Part shown: positions 18,522-26,479 of the stretch, piece by piece
How the letters are laid out: every line of letters starts with the position of its first letter
How positions within the stretch are numbered: the stretch's first letter is position 1
Origin: Marinihelvus sp963695135
GTDB taxonomy: Bacteria > Pseudomonadota > Gammaproteobacteria > Xanthomonadales > SZUA-36
Reading direction: 5' to 3'
Assembly: GCA_963695135.1 (NCBI GenBank)
Contig: CAVOGA010000002.1
Span: forward strand, 372,001 to 436,000
DNA: 64,000 nt
Made by a program: the position numbers and the translations under genes
Notes under the pieces: generated by a model
The model's database searches: none
Seen by the model: the letters and a program-made list of their open reading frames with translations, nothing else
Told to the model about the DNA's origin: nothing

Positions 18522-21500
18522 ATGCCTTTTTTTAATCCGGCGTCGCCGGCCCGTAACTTTGCGATTCGTAATTTATCGTTCTTCATCTTCCTGACCATTA
18601 TTTTTACCAGCTTCCTCACTCGTGCAGCATTCGCCGCGACTCTGACAGGCACTGTAGTCGATGCCGCCGATGGAGCGACGCCCGTCCACCCGGTTGCCAT
18701 CGATTTGATGGATATAGCGACCGGCGAAAGCGTGCTGGGCGTGAACAATTTGCCCAATGGCACCTATGAATTTACCGATGTCGCGCCGGGCGACTACATC
18801 CTCTTTTTTAATGCGTTTGACTCGGCCGATGGCTATATCGACGAATTATTCGACGAGATTGTGCCCTGCAGCAACGGTGCCTGCGACCGTGTGACGCTGA
18901 GCACCCATGTGACCATCGTCGATGGCGCAAATGTTCAGGACGAAGCGCTTGACGCCGGCGCAGTGATCAACGGAACCGTGACCGCTGCGGGTTCCGGAAC
19001 GCCCCTTCAGGACGTCAGTGTTGAGTTCTATAATTTGGCCGGAAACTTCCTCTATGGGACGCAAACCGGGCCTGATGGCACATTTACCTCCGGTGGTTTA
19101 CCACCCCAACCGATGTATGTGGTGGCCAATGGAGCTGTCGCCGGCTACGCGACGGAAATCTACAACGACGTGGTTTGCCCGGAGGGAGACTGCTTCATTG
19201 TGGCCCCCAGTGCCACTCAGCTTAACCCCGGTGCGGGAGCCTCAGCAGTCGCGGACTTTGATCTCGAGTCGACCACTACGGCGACCATCGAAGGCCGGGT
19301 GACGGGTTCGGATACGCTGCTGCCGGTTGGGGGTATCGTCCTGTCCCTGTTCGACCTGCAGTGTAATTACGTCACTGGCGCGTCAACGAACGTTAACGGT
19401 GATTACCAGATTGCTCTTGATGGGCCGGGTGATTTCTACCTGTTTGCGGTGGTCAACGACACGGTGTTCGGCAACGAGCAGTCGATCTACATGAACCAGC
19501 AGTACCCTGGGATCAACATTTTTGACAGCTGTTACCCGGAGCTGAATGATCTGAGTCTGGGCGATGTGATCAGCGTGGGTCAGGGTCAGCAGGTACCGGG
19601 CATTGACTTTGTTTTGGAGCCGGGTGGCGAGATTCTGGGTACAATTTCAGACAGCAATGGTGTGCTGGAAAACGGTACGGCCGGTGCGCGTTTGTATGCG
19701 GAGGATGGGTTTCAGGTCGCTCTGAGCTTCAACAAGGAGGCTGATGATTCCTACCGCATGGGCGGCATCCTGCCGGGCACCTATCAGCTGGTTATGAGCT
19801 CGGCTGGACTGGGGCTCATTGATGAGCGCTATGACGATATTCCGTGCCCCCGAAACTCCTGTGACGGGGGTCAGGGCACGGAGTTTGTGTTCACGGGTAC
19901 CGAGTCCTTCACCGGTATCGATGCGGTGTTGGGTGCGGGCTCTGTTGTCCGTGGCACCCTTACCGATGCGAACACCACCTTGCCAGTGGCCAATCAGTGC
20001 GTGTTTATTTACACCAGCACCGGCGTTTACGCCGCAATCGCCTGTGCGGATGAGAATGGTAACTACGAGACGAGCTCCGGGTTGCCGGCGGGGGACTACC
20101 GTCTTTCCAATCAGCTGTTCCTGTCACTGTTCTTCGACGTGGACGGTGGCTATGTGCCCCAGGTGTGGACCAATGACGGTTCATTCCTGGCCTGCGGCAA
20201 CGAGTGTGACTTTCTCCTCGGCGACACCTTCACGGTTGATGGCACATCAGCGCTTGAGGGAATCGACCTGGCCATGGTGCTTAAAGGCAGTATTTCTGGC
20301 GTGATTTCCAGTTCAGTAACCGGGCAGCCGGTCGCTGAGTTTGAAGGTCGTGCTCGCCTTTACCAGACTGACCGCACACAAGTCACCACGACACTGACGG
20401 ACGCAAATGGCGCCTACCGCTTTGATGGCGTGCCGGCCGGTGATTATTACGTGGTCCTGGCACCGCGGTACAGCAACCTGATTGACGAGCTGTACGATGA
20501 TATTCCCTGCCCACGCCTGTCCTGCGATACCGCCCCCGGTACGGTCATCACCGTGACGGACGGCGCCTCGGTAACAGGTGTTGACGCAACCCTGGACCCG
20601 GGTTCCCTGATCAGCGGCAGTGTGCTCGCGGACGGCGAGCCGGTGGCTGACGGAACCATTTTGCTCTACAACGACCAGGGGCTCTACGCCGGTTTTGGCT
20701 TTGTCGAGAATGGCAGCTATCTGACCGGCTCGGGCATGCCTGCCGGTGACTATTACGTGACTTTAGAAGCTGCCGGTATTGTTAACACGGCGTATCCCAA
20801 TCGCCCCTGCGGAAGCCCCTGCGATCCCACCGTGGGTGAACTGGTGACCGTAGATGGCGTCAGCGAACGAACCGGTATCAATTTTAATATATTTGCGAAT
20901 CAGGCCAGCCTGTCCGGCACCATCGTGGACGCCTTCGATGGTAATACTCCGGTGCATCCCGTGGTCATTGAGCTGTATGGCACGGATGGCAGCTCACTGG
21001 GCATCAGCACCACCAACAACCCGAACGGTAGCTACGTGCTGACGGGTATGGCGCCAGGGCAGTACAAGGTGCTGTTCAACGCGATTGAAACGGCGGCCAC
21101 TTACGCCGATGAACTCTATGACGAAGTTTCCTGCAGCAATGGCAGTTGTTCGATTGGTTTCGCGGGTACATCGGTGGACATCACACTCGGTGCCAATACG
21201 CTGGACGAGGATCTGAATCCTGGGGGCAGTATTTCTGGCGTGATTTCCAGTTCAGTAACCGGGCAGCCGGTCGCTGAGTTTGAAGGTCGTGCTCGCCTTT
21301 ACCAGACTGACCGCACACAAGTCACCACGACACTGACGGACGCAAATGGCGCCTACCGCTTTGATGGCGTGCCGGCCGGTGATTATTACGTGGTCCTGGC
21401 ACCGCGGTACAGCAACCTGATTGACGAGCTGTACGATGATATTCCCTGCCCACGCCTGTCCTGCGATACCGCCCCCGGTACGGTCATCACCGTGACGGAC

Positions 21501-24500
21501 GGCGCCTCGGTAACAGGTGTTGACGCAACCCTGGACCCGGGTTCCCTGATCAGCGGCAGTGTGCTCGCGAACGGCGAGCCGGTGGCTGACGGAACCATTT
21601 TGCTCTACAACGACCAGGGGCTCTACGCCGGTTTTGGCTTTGTCGAGAATGGCAGCTATCTGACCGGCTCGGGCATGCCTGCCGGTGACTATTACGTGAC
21701 TTTAGAAGCTGCCGGTATTGTTAACACGGCGTATCCCAATCGCCCCTGCGGAAGCCCCTGCGATCCCACCGTGGGTGAGCTGGTGACCGTAGATGGCGTC
21801 AGCGAACGAACCGGTATCAATTTTAATACCACTACCGGCAATCCTGATTCAGCGGTGATCTTCGGCAGGGTTGCCGACGACTTTAGCGGAGCGCCGCTCA
21901 GCGAAGTCCTGATATGCGCCGTCAGCCAGGGTGATAACGCGATCGAAAACTGCGCCGTGACCGATGCGCAGGGCAGTTATCTGATCGGCAACCTCCCTGC
22001 GCTGAGCGATTACGCGGTGCTCACCCGTGACCTGGGCGGTCAGGCCTTTTTCGGCGAGGTTTTTGACGGCCAGGGATGCTGTAACACAGCCGCCGCGACG
22101 CCGGTCGACATCACCGGTGGCAGCGCCGAGATCAATTTCAGCCTCGCATCATCAGGGCGAATTGCCGGCAGGATTACTGATTCGATAACCGGGGAGGGCA
22201 TTCCCTATCTTCGCATCCAGGTGCTGGACGAATTCGGCAACCGGGTTAATGCGATCGAGTCGAACACCAGCGATGCCCCGGGTCTGCTTGGCCAGTATGC
22301 GGTCTCGGGCATACCGGATGGCGTGCATTACGTCTTTGTCCAGGGTTTTACCGAGGGCTATGTCAACGAGTACTACCCGAACACACAGACCATCGGTGGA
22401 GCCACCGTATCGCTGGCAACCATTGCCCAGCCCATCGTAATCCAGGGCGGAACCCAGGTGAACGGCATTGACCTAGCACTGGACCCGGGCGGCAGCATCA
22501 GCGGCGCAGTTTCAGACGTCAATGGCATCCTGCCGGCCTTCGTGGCGCGGATCCGCTTGTACGAACGGGGCAGCCGCGAGACGCTGATCCAGATCATTAA
22601 CGGGAATGAAGATCAGACCTACACCATTCTCGGGGTTCCACCGGGCACCTACGATGTCCTGCTGACAAGTAACTTCACCGACCTGGTCGGTGAGCGCTAT
22701 GACGACGAGCCCTGCCCGCGAAACTCCTGCGACCTGGACCTCGGGGCTGCCGTGGTGGTGGGGCCGCAGGAACACGTTACCGGCGTTGACGCAGCGCTCG
22801 ACAATGGCACGGTGATTTCCGGAGTGCTGACGGATGCGCAGTCGGGCCTGGGCGTGGGCGGTTTCTGCGCGGGTATTTATACAGAGGACGGTATTTACGC
22901 AGCGTTCGGCTGCACCGACTCAGAAGGCAATTATGTGACGAGAACCGGCTTGCCCGCTGGCACCTACCGGGCGGCCAACTTTACCGTGGGTATTTCCCCG
23001 GACTTCGGTTACCTGCCGCAGGTGTGGACCAGTGATGGTTCATTTGTGAGCTGCGGTGAGCCGTGTGACTTGCTGGCCGGAGACACCTTCGTGGTGGATG
23101 GCGGTCCGGGCGGACCGGCAATTGACCTGGCCATGGAGCAAGGCTCAACCATTTCCGGCAACGTGCAGTTTGGCGGCAACCCGGTTATCGGAACCGACGT
23201 CGTGTTGCTGGACGACCAGGGGCTGGATATCCAGGCAGTCCAGACTGATGGTGCCGGCAACTATATCTTCAATGGTCTCGGATCGGGCGATTACTACGTA
23301 AGAACGCTCAACAACCTGGGTTACCAGGACCGCTTGCATGCGGTGCCCACGGATATTGTCTGTGATCCCGATTGCAACGTGTTCCTGGCAACAAGGATTG
23401 CCCTGGGTGCTTCGTCTGCGGTCAGTGGAATCGATTTTACGCTGACACAAGCGGGAAGTATTGCCGGTACGGTTACGGACGGTGGCTTTGCGCCCCTTTC
23501 CGGTGTAACTGTTGAGGCGTACAACGTTCTCGGTAACCGCGTGGGCTCCGCCCTGTCCGGACCGGACGGAAGCTACCTGATCGGTGGCCTAGGCAACGGC
23601 GACCACTTTGTCAGAACGCGGAATCAGCTTGGCTACCGCAATGGCCTGTTTGACGGCCTGCCATGCCCGGCCAATTGCCAGGTATTGAACGGTTCCCCCA
23701 TAGCGGTATCTGCGGGTGTTACAGCCGCTAACGTCGACCTCATGCTGGATAACGGCAGCACCATCAGCGGCAACATCCAGGGCGAGGGTGATTCCGGTTC
23801 GGTCCCGCTGGCGGGCACCCGGGTGCTGATTTACTCCGAGTCCGGAGAGATCGCAGCTGAGGCAGTTGCTGACGGTAAGGGTGACTATCGCGCCGAGGGG
23901 CTTGATGAGGGCAATTACCACATCATCACCCGCACGGTCAGCCCGATACATGTTGACCAGGCAGCCGATGGTTCTGACTGTGCGAAAAACTGTGATCCGT
24001 TAAGTACCCCGGTCGTGTCATTGGGAGCCGGCCAGGATCTGGTGCAGGATTTTGTGCTGGAAATCGGCGCAGCCTTTGCGGCTTTTGTGAGGGATGACTT
24101 AAACAGCTTACCCCTGGGCCAGGTTACGCTGGTGGTGTTGGACGAGTCTGGTCAGGAAATCAAACGGGGCGTGTCCAAAGCTAGTGATGGACGTGCAGTT
24201 ATTCAGGGATTGCCTAAAACCCGGGTTTTTCTGATAACTGAGAATGACCTGGGTTATCAGGATCGCGTTTACGGCGCTGTCTGTGCACCCAGTGTCTGTG
24301 ACCCTACCGAGTTCGGGGCGGTGATTGATTTGGCGCGGGAATCAGTTGTAAGTATTGCTTTGTCCGGGGCTTTAGAAATTTCAGGACGGGTAACCGATGT
24401 GGAAAATACTCAAAATCCTGACTTCAGCTATATGCTCGCGTGGCTTTATGATCAGAATGGGAGCGTTTTGGACACTGATTACATTTATCCTGGCACCGGT

Positions 24501-25865
24501 GCTTTCTCGTTTGACGGCTTACCCAGCGGCAGTTACCGGCTCAGGATTTTGCCCAATCATGGTAATTATGTCGGAGCCTATATTGGTCAGGTTTACGGCG
24601 GCGATAGCTGCTCCCCTACGCCCTGTGATATCAACTCAGGAACCGAAATTATTCTTGGCAACGAGGATACCAGTGATATTGAGGTCGGGCTGGTGAGGGG
24701 CAACGGTATACGCGCCAATGCTTTTGACCCCAATGGCAATCAAATACGCGAAGGGGTCGCCCGGCTCTACGGTCCTGGTGGGGAATATCTGGCCGCTACA
24801 TCCTTCAACTTTGGATTCGCAGCGTTTGGCGGTTTGGCAGATGGCAGCTACTACGTGGGTTTTTATCCTACTGGCCCCTCTGCATCGTTGGTTCCCACTG
24901 TTTATGAAGACCTGGCTTGCCCCGGTCTGTCCTGTGATGTGACGGCCGGCACCCCGATCGTATTGCCGGTTCCAACGCCACCCTTGCAAGCACTTACAAC
25001 GGGCAACAACCAACTCGTCGTCGAACCGCAAATCGTCTCGGTCACCATCGAGGCAGAGCGGGGCTACCTGATCAGCGGGTCGGTGAAAGACTCGAACAAC
25101 GCAGCGGTCAGATTTGCAGGTGTCTATTTCTATAACCAGGACGGCAGCTACGCCGGCGAGGCCCGCACGGACGGTCTGGGTAATTTCACGTCCACTAACG
25201 GATTGCCGAATGGCACGTACTATGCGGCCACCAACCGCGCCGGCAGACCGGAGGATACGCCGGCTGATGCAACGGCCGCCGAAGCCGGTGTTGCCGGGCT
25301 GGGCCTGGCCAACCAGGTCTACAACGGTGAAACCTGCAACGGCATATGCGCGCCCTCTGGCATTGGAACGCCAATTGTGATCAACGGTGCAGATCAGAAC
25401 GCCATTGACTTTGTTCTGTCGCGTGCGCCGGGTGTCTCGGTCAAGAAACAAACCAACGGCGTTGATGCGGATACGGCCAATGGGGGTGAAGCACCGTTAA
25501 TCGCCGCCGGAGATACCGTGAATTGGACCTACGAGGTGACCAACACCGGGGGTGAGCCACTGGTAAATATCCTGGTGGTAGATGACCAGGGCGTGACCGT
25601 AAGCTGTCCCCAGACCACGCTGGCCCCGGATGCGTCGATGACCTGCACGGGCAGCGAGCCCGCGGCGGACCTGTCGCTGGATCCGTTCACCGGTGTGCTG
25701 GGTAACTGCGCTGGTGAACCGGACTCACGCCTGTACCGGAACACCGCGACGGTCACGGCGGAAACCAACGTCGGGGTAGATGTTGACGATATGGATAGCA
25801 GTCATTATTGCAATCCCCAACCCAGGGAAGCGCTGATCTTTGGTGACGGCTTTGAGCAGCGTTAA
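18522..25865 (+). CDS. Giant secreted protein of about 21 Cna-B/carboxypeptidase-regulatory-like modules
   Basis: The protein is 2447 aa from the ATG at 18522 (ribosome-binding site aaggggag); a GTG at 18474 would extend the signal peptide unnaturally. The signal peptide ends near 'RAAFA'. About 21 modules of 80-130 residues follow. Each opens with a strand such as 'GSISGVIS', 'SLISGSVL' or 'STISGNVQ', continues with 'DANGxYxFxGxxxGxYYV', and usually ends 'Y(D/N)xxPCPxxSCD' or 'CxxxCD'. This is the carboxypeptidase-regulatory/SdrD-B-like beta-sandwich plan; the paired Cys suggest one disulfide per module. A DUF11-like domain ('GDTVNWTYEVTNTGGEPL') precedes the tail 'ALIFGDGFEQR'. No LPXTG, transmembrane or autotransporter domain is present. 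A fibrous adhesin or surface-layer role is inference. It is the sole gene between the ssrA repeats. Confidence 0.9.
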   Translation: MPFFNPASPARNFAIRNLSFFIFLTIIFTSFLTRAAFAATLTGTVVDAADGATPVHPVAIDLMDIATGESVLGVNNLPNGTYEFTDVAPGDYILFFNAFDSADGYIDELFDEIVPCSNGACDRVTLSTHVTIVDGANVQDEALDAGAVINGTVTAAGSGTPLQDVSVEFYNLAGNFLYGTQTGPDGTFTSGGLPPQPMYVVANGAVAGYATEIYNDVVCPEGDCFIVAPSATQLNPGAGASAVADFDLESTTTATIEGRVTGSDTLLPVGGIVLSLFDLQCNYVTGASTNVNGDYQIALDGPGDFYLFAVVNDTVFGNEQSIYMNQQYPGINIFDSCYPELNDLSLGDVISVGQGQQVPGIDFVLEPGGEILGTISDSNGVLENGTAGARLYAEDGFQVALSFNKEADDSYRMGGILPGTYQLVMSSAGLGLIDERYDDIPCPRNSCDGGQGTEFVFTGTESFTGIDAVLGAGSVVRGTLTDANTTLPVANQCVFIYTSTGVYAAIACADENGNYETSSGLPAGDYRLSNQLFLSLFFDVDGGYVPQVWTNDGSFLACGNECDFLLGDTFTVDGTSALEGIDLAMVLKGSISGVISSSVTGQPVAEFEGRARLYQTDRTQVTTTLTDANGAYRFDGVPAGDYYVVLAPRYSNLIDELYDDIPCPRLSCDTAPGTVITVTDGASVTGVDATLDPGSLISGSVLADGEPVADGTILLYNDQGLYAGFGFVENGSYLTGSGMPAGDYYVTLEAAGIVNTAYPNRPCGSPCDPTVGELVTVDGVSERTGINFNIFANQASLSGTIVDAFDGNTPVHPVVIELYGTDGSSLGISTTNNPNGSYVLTGMAPGQYKVLFNAIETAATYADELYDEVSCSNGSCSIGFAGTSVDITLGANTLDEDLNPGGSISGVISSSVTGQPVAEFEGRARLYQTDRTQVTTTLTDANGAYRFDGVPAGDYYVVLAPRYSNLIDELYDDIPCPRLSCDTAPGTVITVTDGASVTGVDATLDPGSLISGSVLANGEPVADGTILLYNDQGLYAGFGFVENGSYLTGSGMPAGDYYVTLEAAGIVNTAYPNRPCGSPCDPTVGELVTVDGVSERTGINFNTTTGNPDSAVIFGRVADDFSGAPLSEVLICAVSQGDNAIENCAVTDAQGSYLIGNLPALSDYAVLTRDLGGQAFFGEVFDGQGCCNTAAATPVDITGGSAEINFSLASSGRIAGRITDSITGEGIPYLRIQVLDEFGNRVNAIESNTSDAPGLLGQYAVSGIPDGVHYVFVQGFTEGYVNEYYPNTQTIGGATVSLATIAQPIVIQGGTQVNGIDLALDPGGSISGAVSDVNGILPAFVARIRLYERGSRETLIQIINGNEDQTYTILGVPPGTYDVLLTSNFTDLVGERYDDEPCPRNSCDLDLGAAVVVGPQEHVTGVDAALDNGTVISGVLTDAQSGLGVGGFCAGIYTEDGIYAAFGCTDSEGNYVTRTGLPAGTYRAANFTVGISPDFGYLPQVWTSDGSFVSCGEPCDLLAGDTFVVDGGPGGPAIDLAMEQGSTISGNVQFGGNPVIGTDVVLLDDQGLDIQAVQTDGAGNYIFNGLGSGDYYVRTLNNLGYQDRLHAVPTDIVCDPDCNVFLATRIALGASSAVSGIDFTLTQAGSIAGTVTDGGFAPLSGVTVEAYNVLGNRVGSALSGPDGSYLIGGLGNGDHFVRTRNQLGYRNGLFDGLPCPANCQVLNGSPIAVSAGVTAANVDLMLDNGSTISGNIQGEGDSGSVPLAGTRVLIYSESGEIAAEAVADGKGDYRAEGLDEGNYHIITRTVSPIHVDQAADGSDCAKNCDPLSTPVVSLGAGQDLVQDFVLEIGAAFAAFVRDDLNSLPLGQVTLVVLDESGQEIKRGVSKASDGRAVIQGLPKTRVFLITENDLGYQDRVYGAVCAPSVCDPTEFGAVIDLARESVVSIALSGALEISGRVTDVENTQNPDFSYMLAWLYDQNGSVLDTDYIYPGTGAFSFDGLPSGSYRLRILPNHGNYVGAYIGQVYGGDSCSPTPCDINSGTEIILGNEDTSDIEVGLVRGNGIRANAFDPNGNQIREGVARLYGPGGEYLAATSFNFGFAAFGGLADGSYYVGFYPTGPSASLVPTVYEDLACPGLSCDVTAGTPIVLPVPTPPLQALTTGNNQLVVEPQIVSVTIEAERGYLISGSVKDSNNAAVRFAGVYFYNQDGSYAGEARTDGLGNFTSTNGLPNGTYYAATNRAGRPEDTPADATAAEAGVAGLGLANQVYNGETCNGICAPSGIGTPIVINGADQNAIDFVLSRAPGVSVKKQTNGVDADTANGGEAPLIAAGDTVNWTYEVTNTGGEPLVNILVVDDQGVTVSCPQTTLAPDASMTCTGSEPAADLSLDPFTGVLGNCAGEPDSRLYRNTATVTAETNVGVDVDDMDSSHYCNPQPREALIFGDGFEQR
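20286..20889 (+). repeat. Internal 604-bp direct repeat, copy A (modules 6-7 of the giant gene)
   Basis: This stretch matches 21225-21828 at a constant offset of 939 bp (313 codons). I find only two differing bases. One changes 'LADGEP' to 'LANGEP'; the other, gaa/gag, is silent. Confidence 0.95.
21225..21828 (+). repeat. Internal 604-bp direct repeat, copy B (modules 9-10 of the giant gene)
   Basis: This is the second copy of the two-module block. The frame is kept across the duplication, and one unrelated module ('ASLSGTIVDAFDG...') separates the two copies. Near identity means a recent duplication or gene conversion. Confidence 0.95.
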
Positions 25866-25869
25866 ACCA

Positions 25870-25891
25870 GGCTCGCTCTCGAGAGCGAGCC
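25870..25891. repeat. Perfect 22-bp palindrome after the giant gene
   Basis: Each arm is 11 bp (GGCTCGCTCTC and its complement) with no spacer. It lies 4 bp after the stop codon. No T-run follows directly, so it is not a complete terminator by itself. Confidence 0.85.
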
Positions 25892-25908
25892 GGTACTTCA
25901 CCACCAAC

Positions 25909-25939
25909 AAAAAAGGCCACCCGGTGGGTGGCCTTTTTT
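25909..25939. terminator. Bidirectional terminator shared by the giant gene and ssrA
   Basis: Perfect stem ggccaccc/gggtggcc with a 3-nt loop, six A before and six T after. It ends the plus-strand giant gene and the minus-strand ssrA transcript. Confidence 0.9.
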
Positions 25940-25945
25940 GTTTTG

Positions 25946-26308
25946 TGGTGGAGGCGGCGGGAATCGAACCCGCGTCCGCAAGTGATTCGCCATTGGCTCT
26001 ACATGCTTAGCCGACCTATTAATTTAACTGAGGGCTACCCGGTTGGCAGGGAAAACCTCCAGCGAGCCTGGTAAGGTTTTAACAGAGCGGCGCCAGGCGC
26101 GCTTTTCTGCGATCCCATGTTGGTCGACCCCCGGAATCCGGTGCTCATGGGCAAGCTCCGGGCGGAGGGCACTAAGGCAGGTTATTAAGCTGCTAGTGCG
26201 TAGTTGTCGTCGTTGGCAACTAAGTTTTTTGCAGTCAGTTTTACGAGTTGTTTGCAGCTCGGCATGCACCTCCGGTTTCACGACCCACGTCGAAGCCAGG
26301 TCGCCCCC
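25946..26308 (-). ncRNA. ssrA: Transfer-messenger RNA (tmRNA)
   Basis: This is a complete 363-nt one-piece tmRNA. The 5' GGGGGCG pairs with 3' CGCCTCC before the encoded ACCA end, and the T-arm 'GGGTTCGATTCCC' is canonical. The tag frame reads ANDDNYALAA followed by TAA TAA, next to the typical 'CCTGCCTTAGTGCCCTCC' helix region. tmRNA with SmpB rescues ribosomes stalled on broken mRNA and tags the product for proteolysis. smpB lies 2.1 kb away. The 3' 255 nt are duplicated at 17938-18192. Confidence 0.97.
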
Positions 26309-26479
26309 GAAAAGTGTTATTCACGTGATGCTTTATTTCACGTTATTTCAGACTGCTTATTCTACCGTTTAGTTCCCTGACTTGATAGGGAATCGCCCAT
26401 AAGTTTCTCATTTGCCGCCGCAGTGGGATATTATTGGCGACTTCGTTTTCCAATCACAAAACCCGGGAATCCATACCTT

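Larger units (their letters stand above)
18193..26200. mobile_element. Putative ssrA-integrated single-gene island (no integrase found)
   Basis: The unit between the two ssrA repeats is 8008 bp (repeat offset 17938 to 25946). One end regenerates a full ssrA gene and the other leaves a 3' fragment, the hallmark of integration into a tmRNA gene. The only coding sequence inside is the 2447-aa modular secreted protein. No tyrosine recombinase, excisionase or mobilisation gene is seen, so it is either a non-autonomous or decayed element, or a duplication that arose by another route. Recombination between the 255-bp repeats would excise an 8-kb circle and restore one ssrA. Confidence 0.5.

Noticed and set aside
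18522..25865. Direct repeats in this region considered as a CRISPR or phage-like array
   Set aside because: The repeats are protein modules in one open frame with a signal peptide; there are no short regular spacers and no cas genes.
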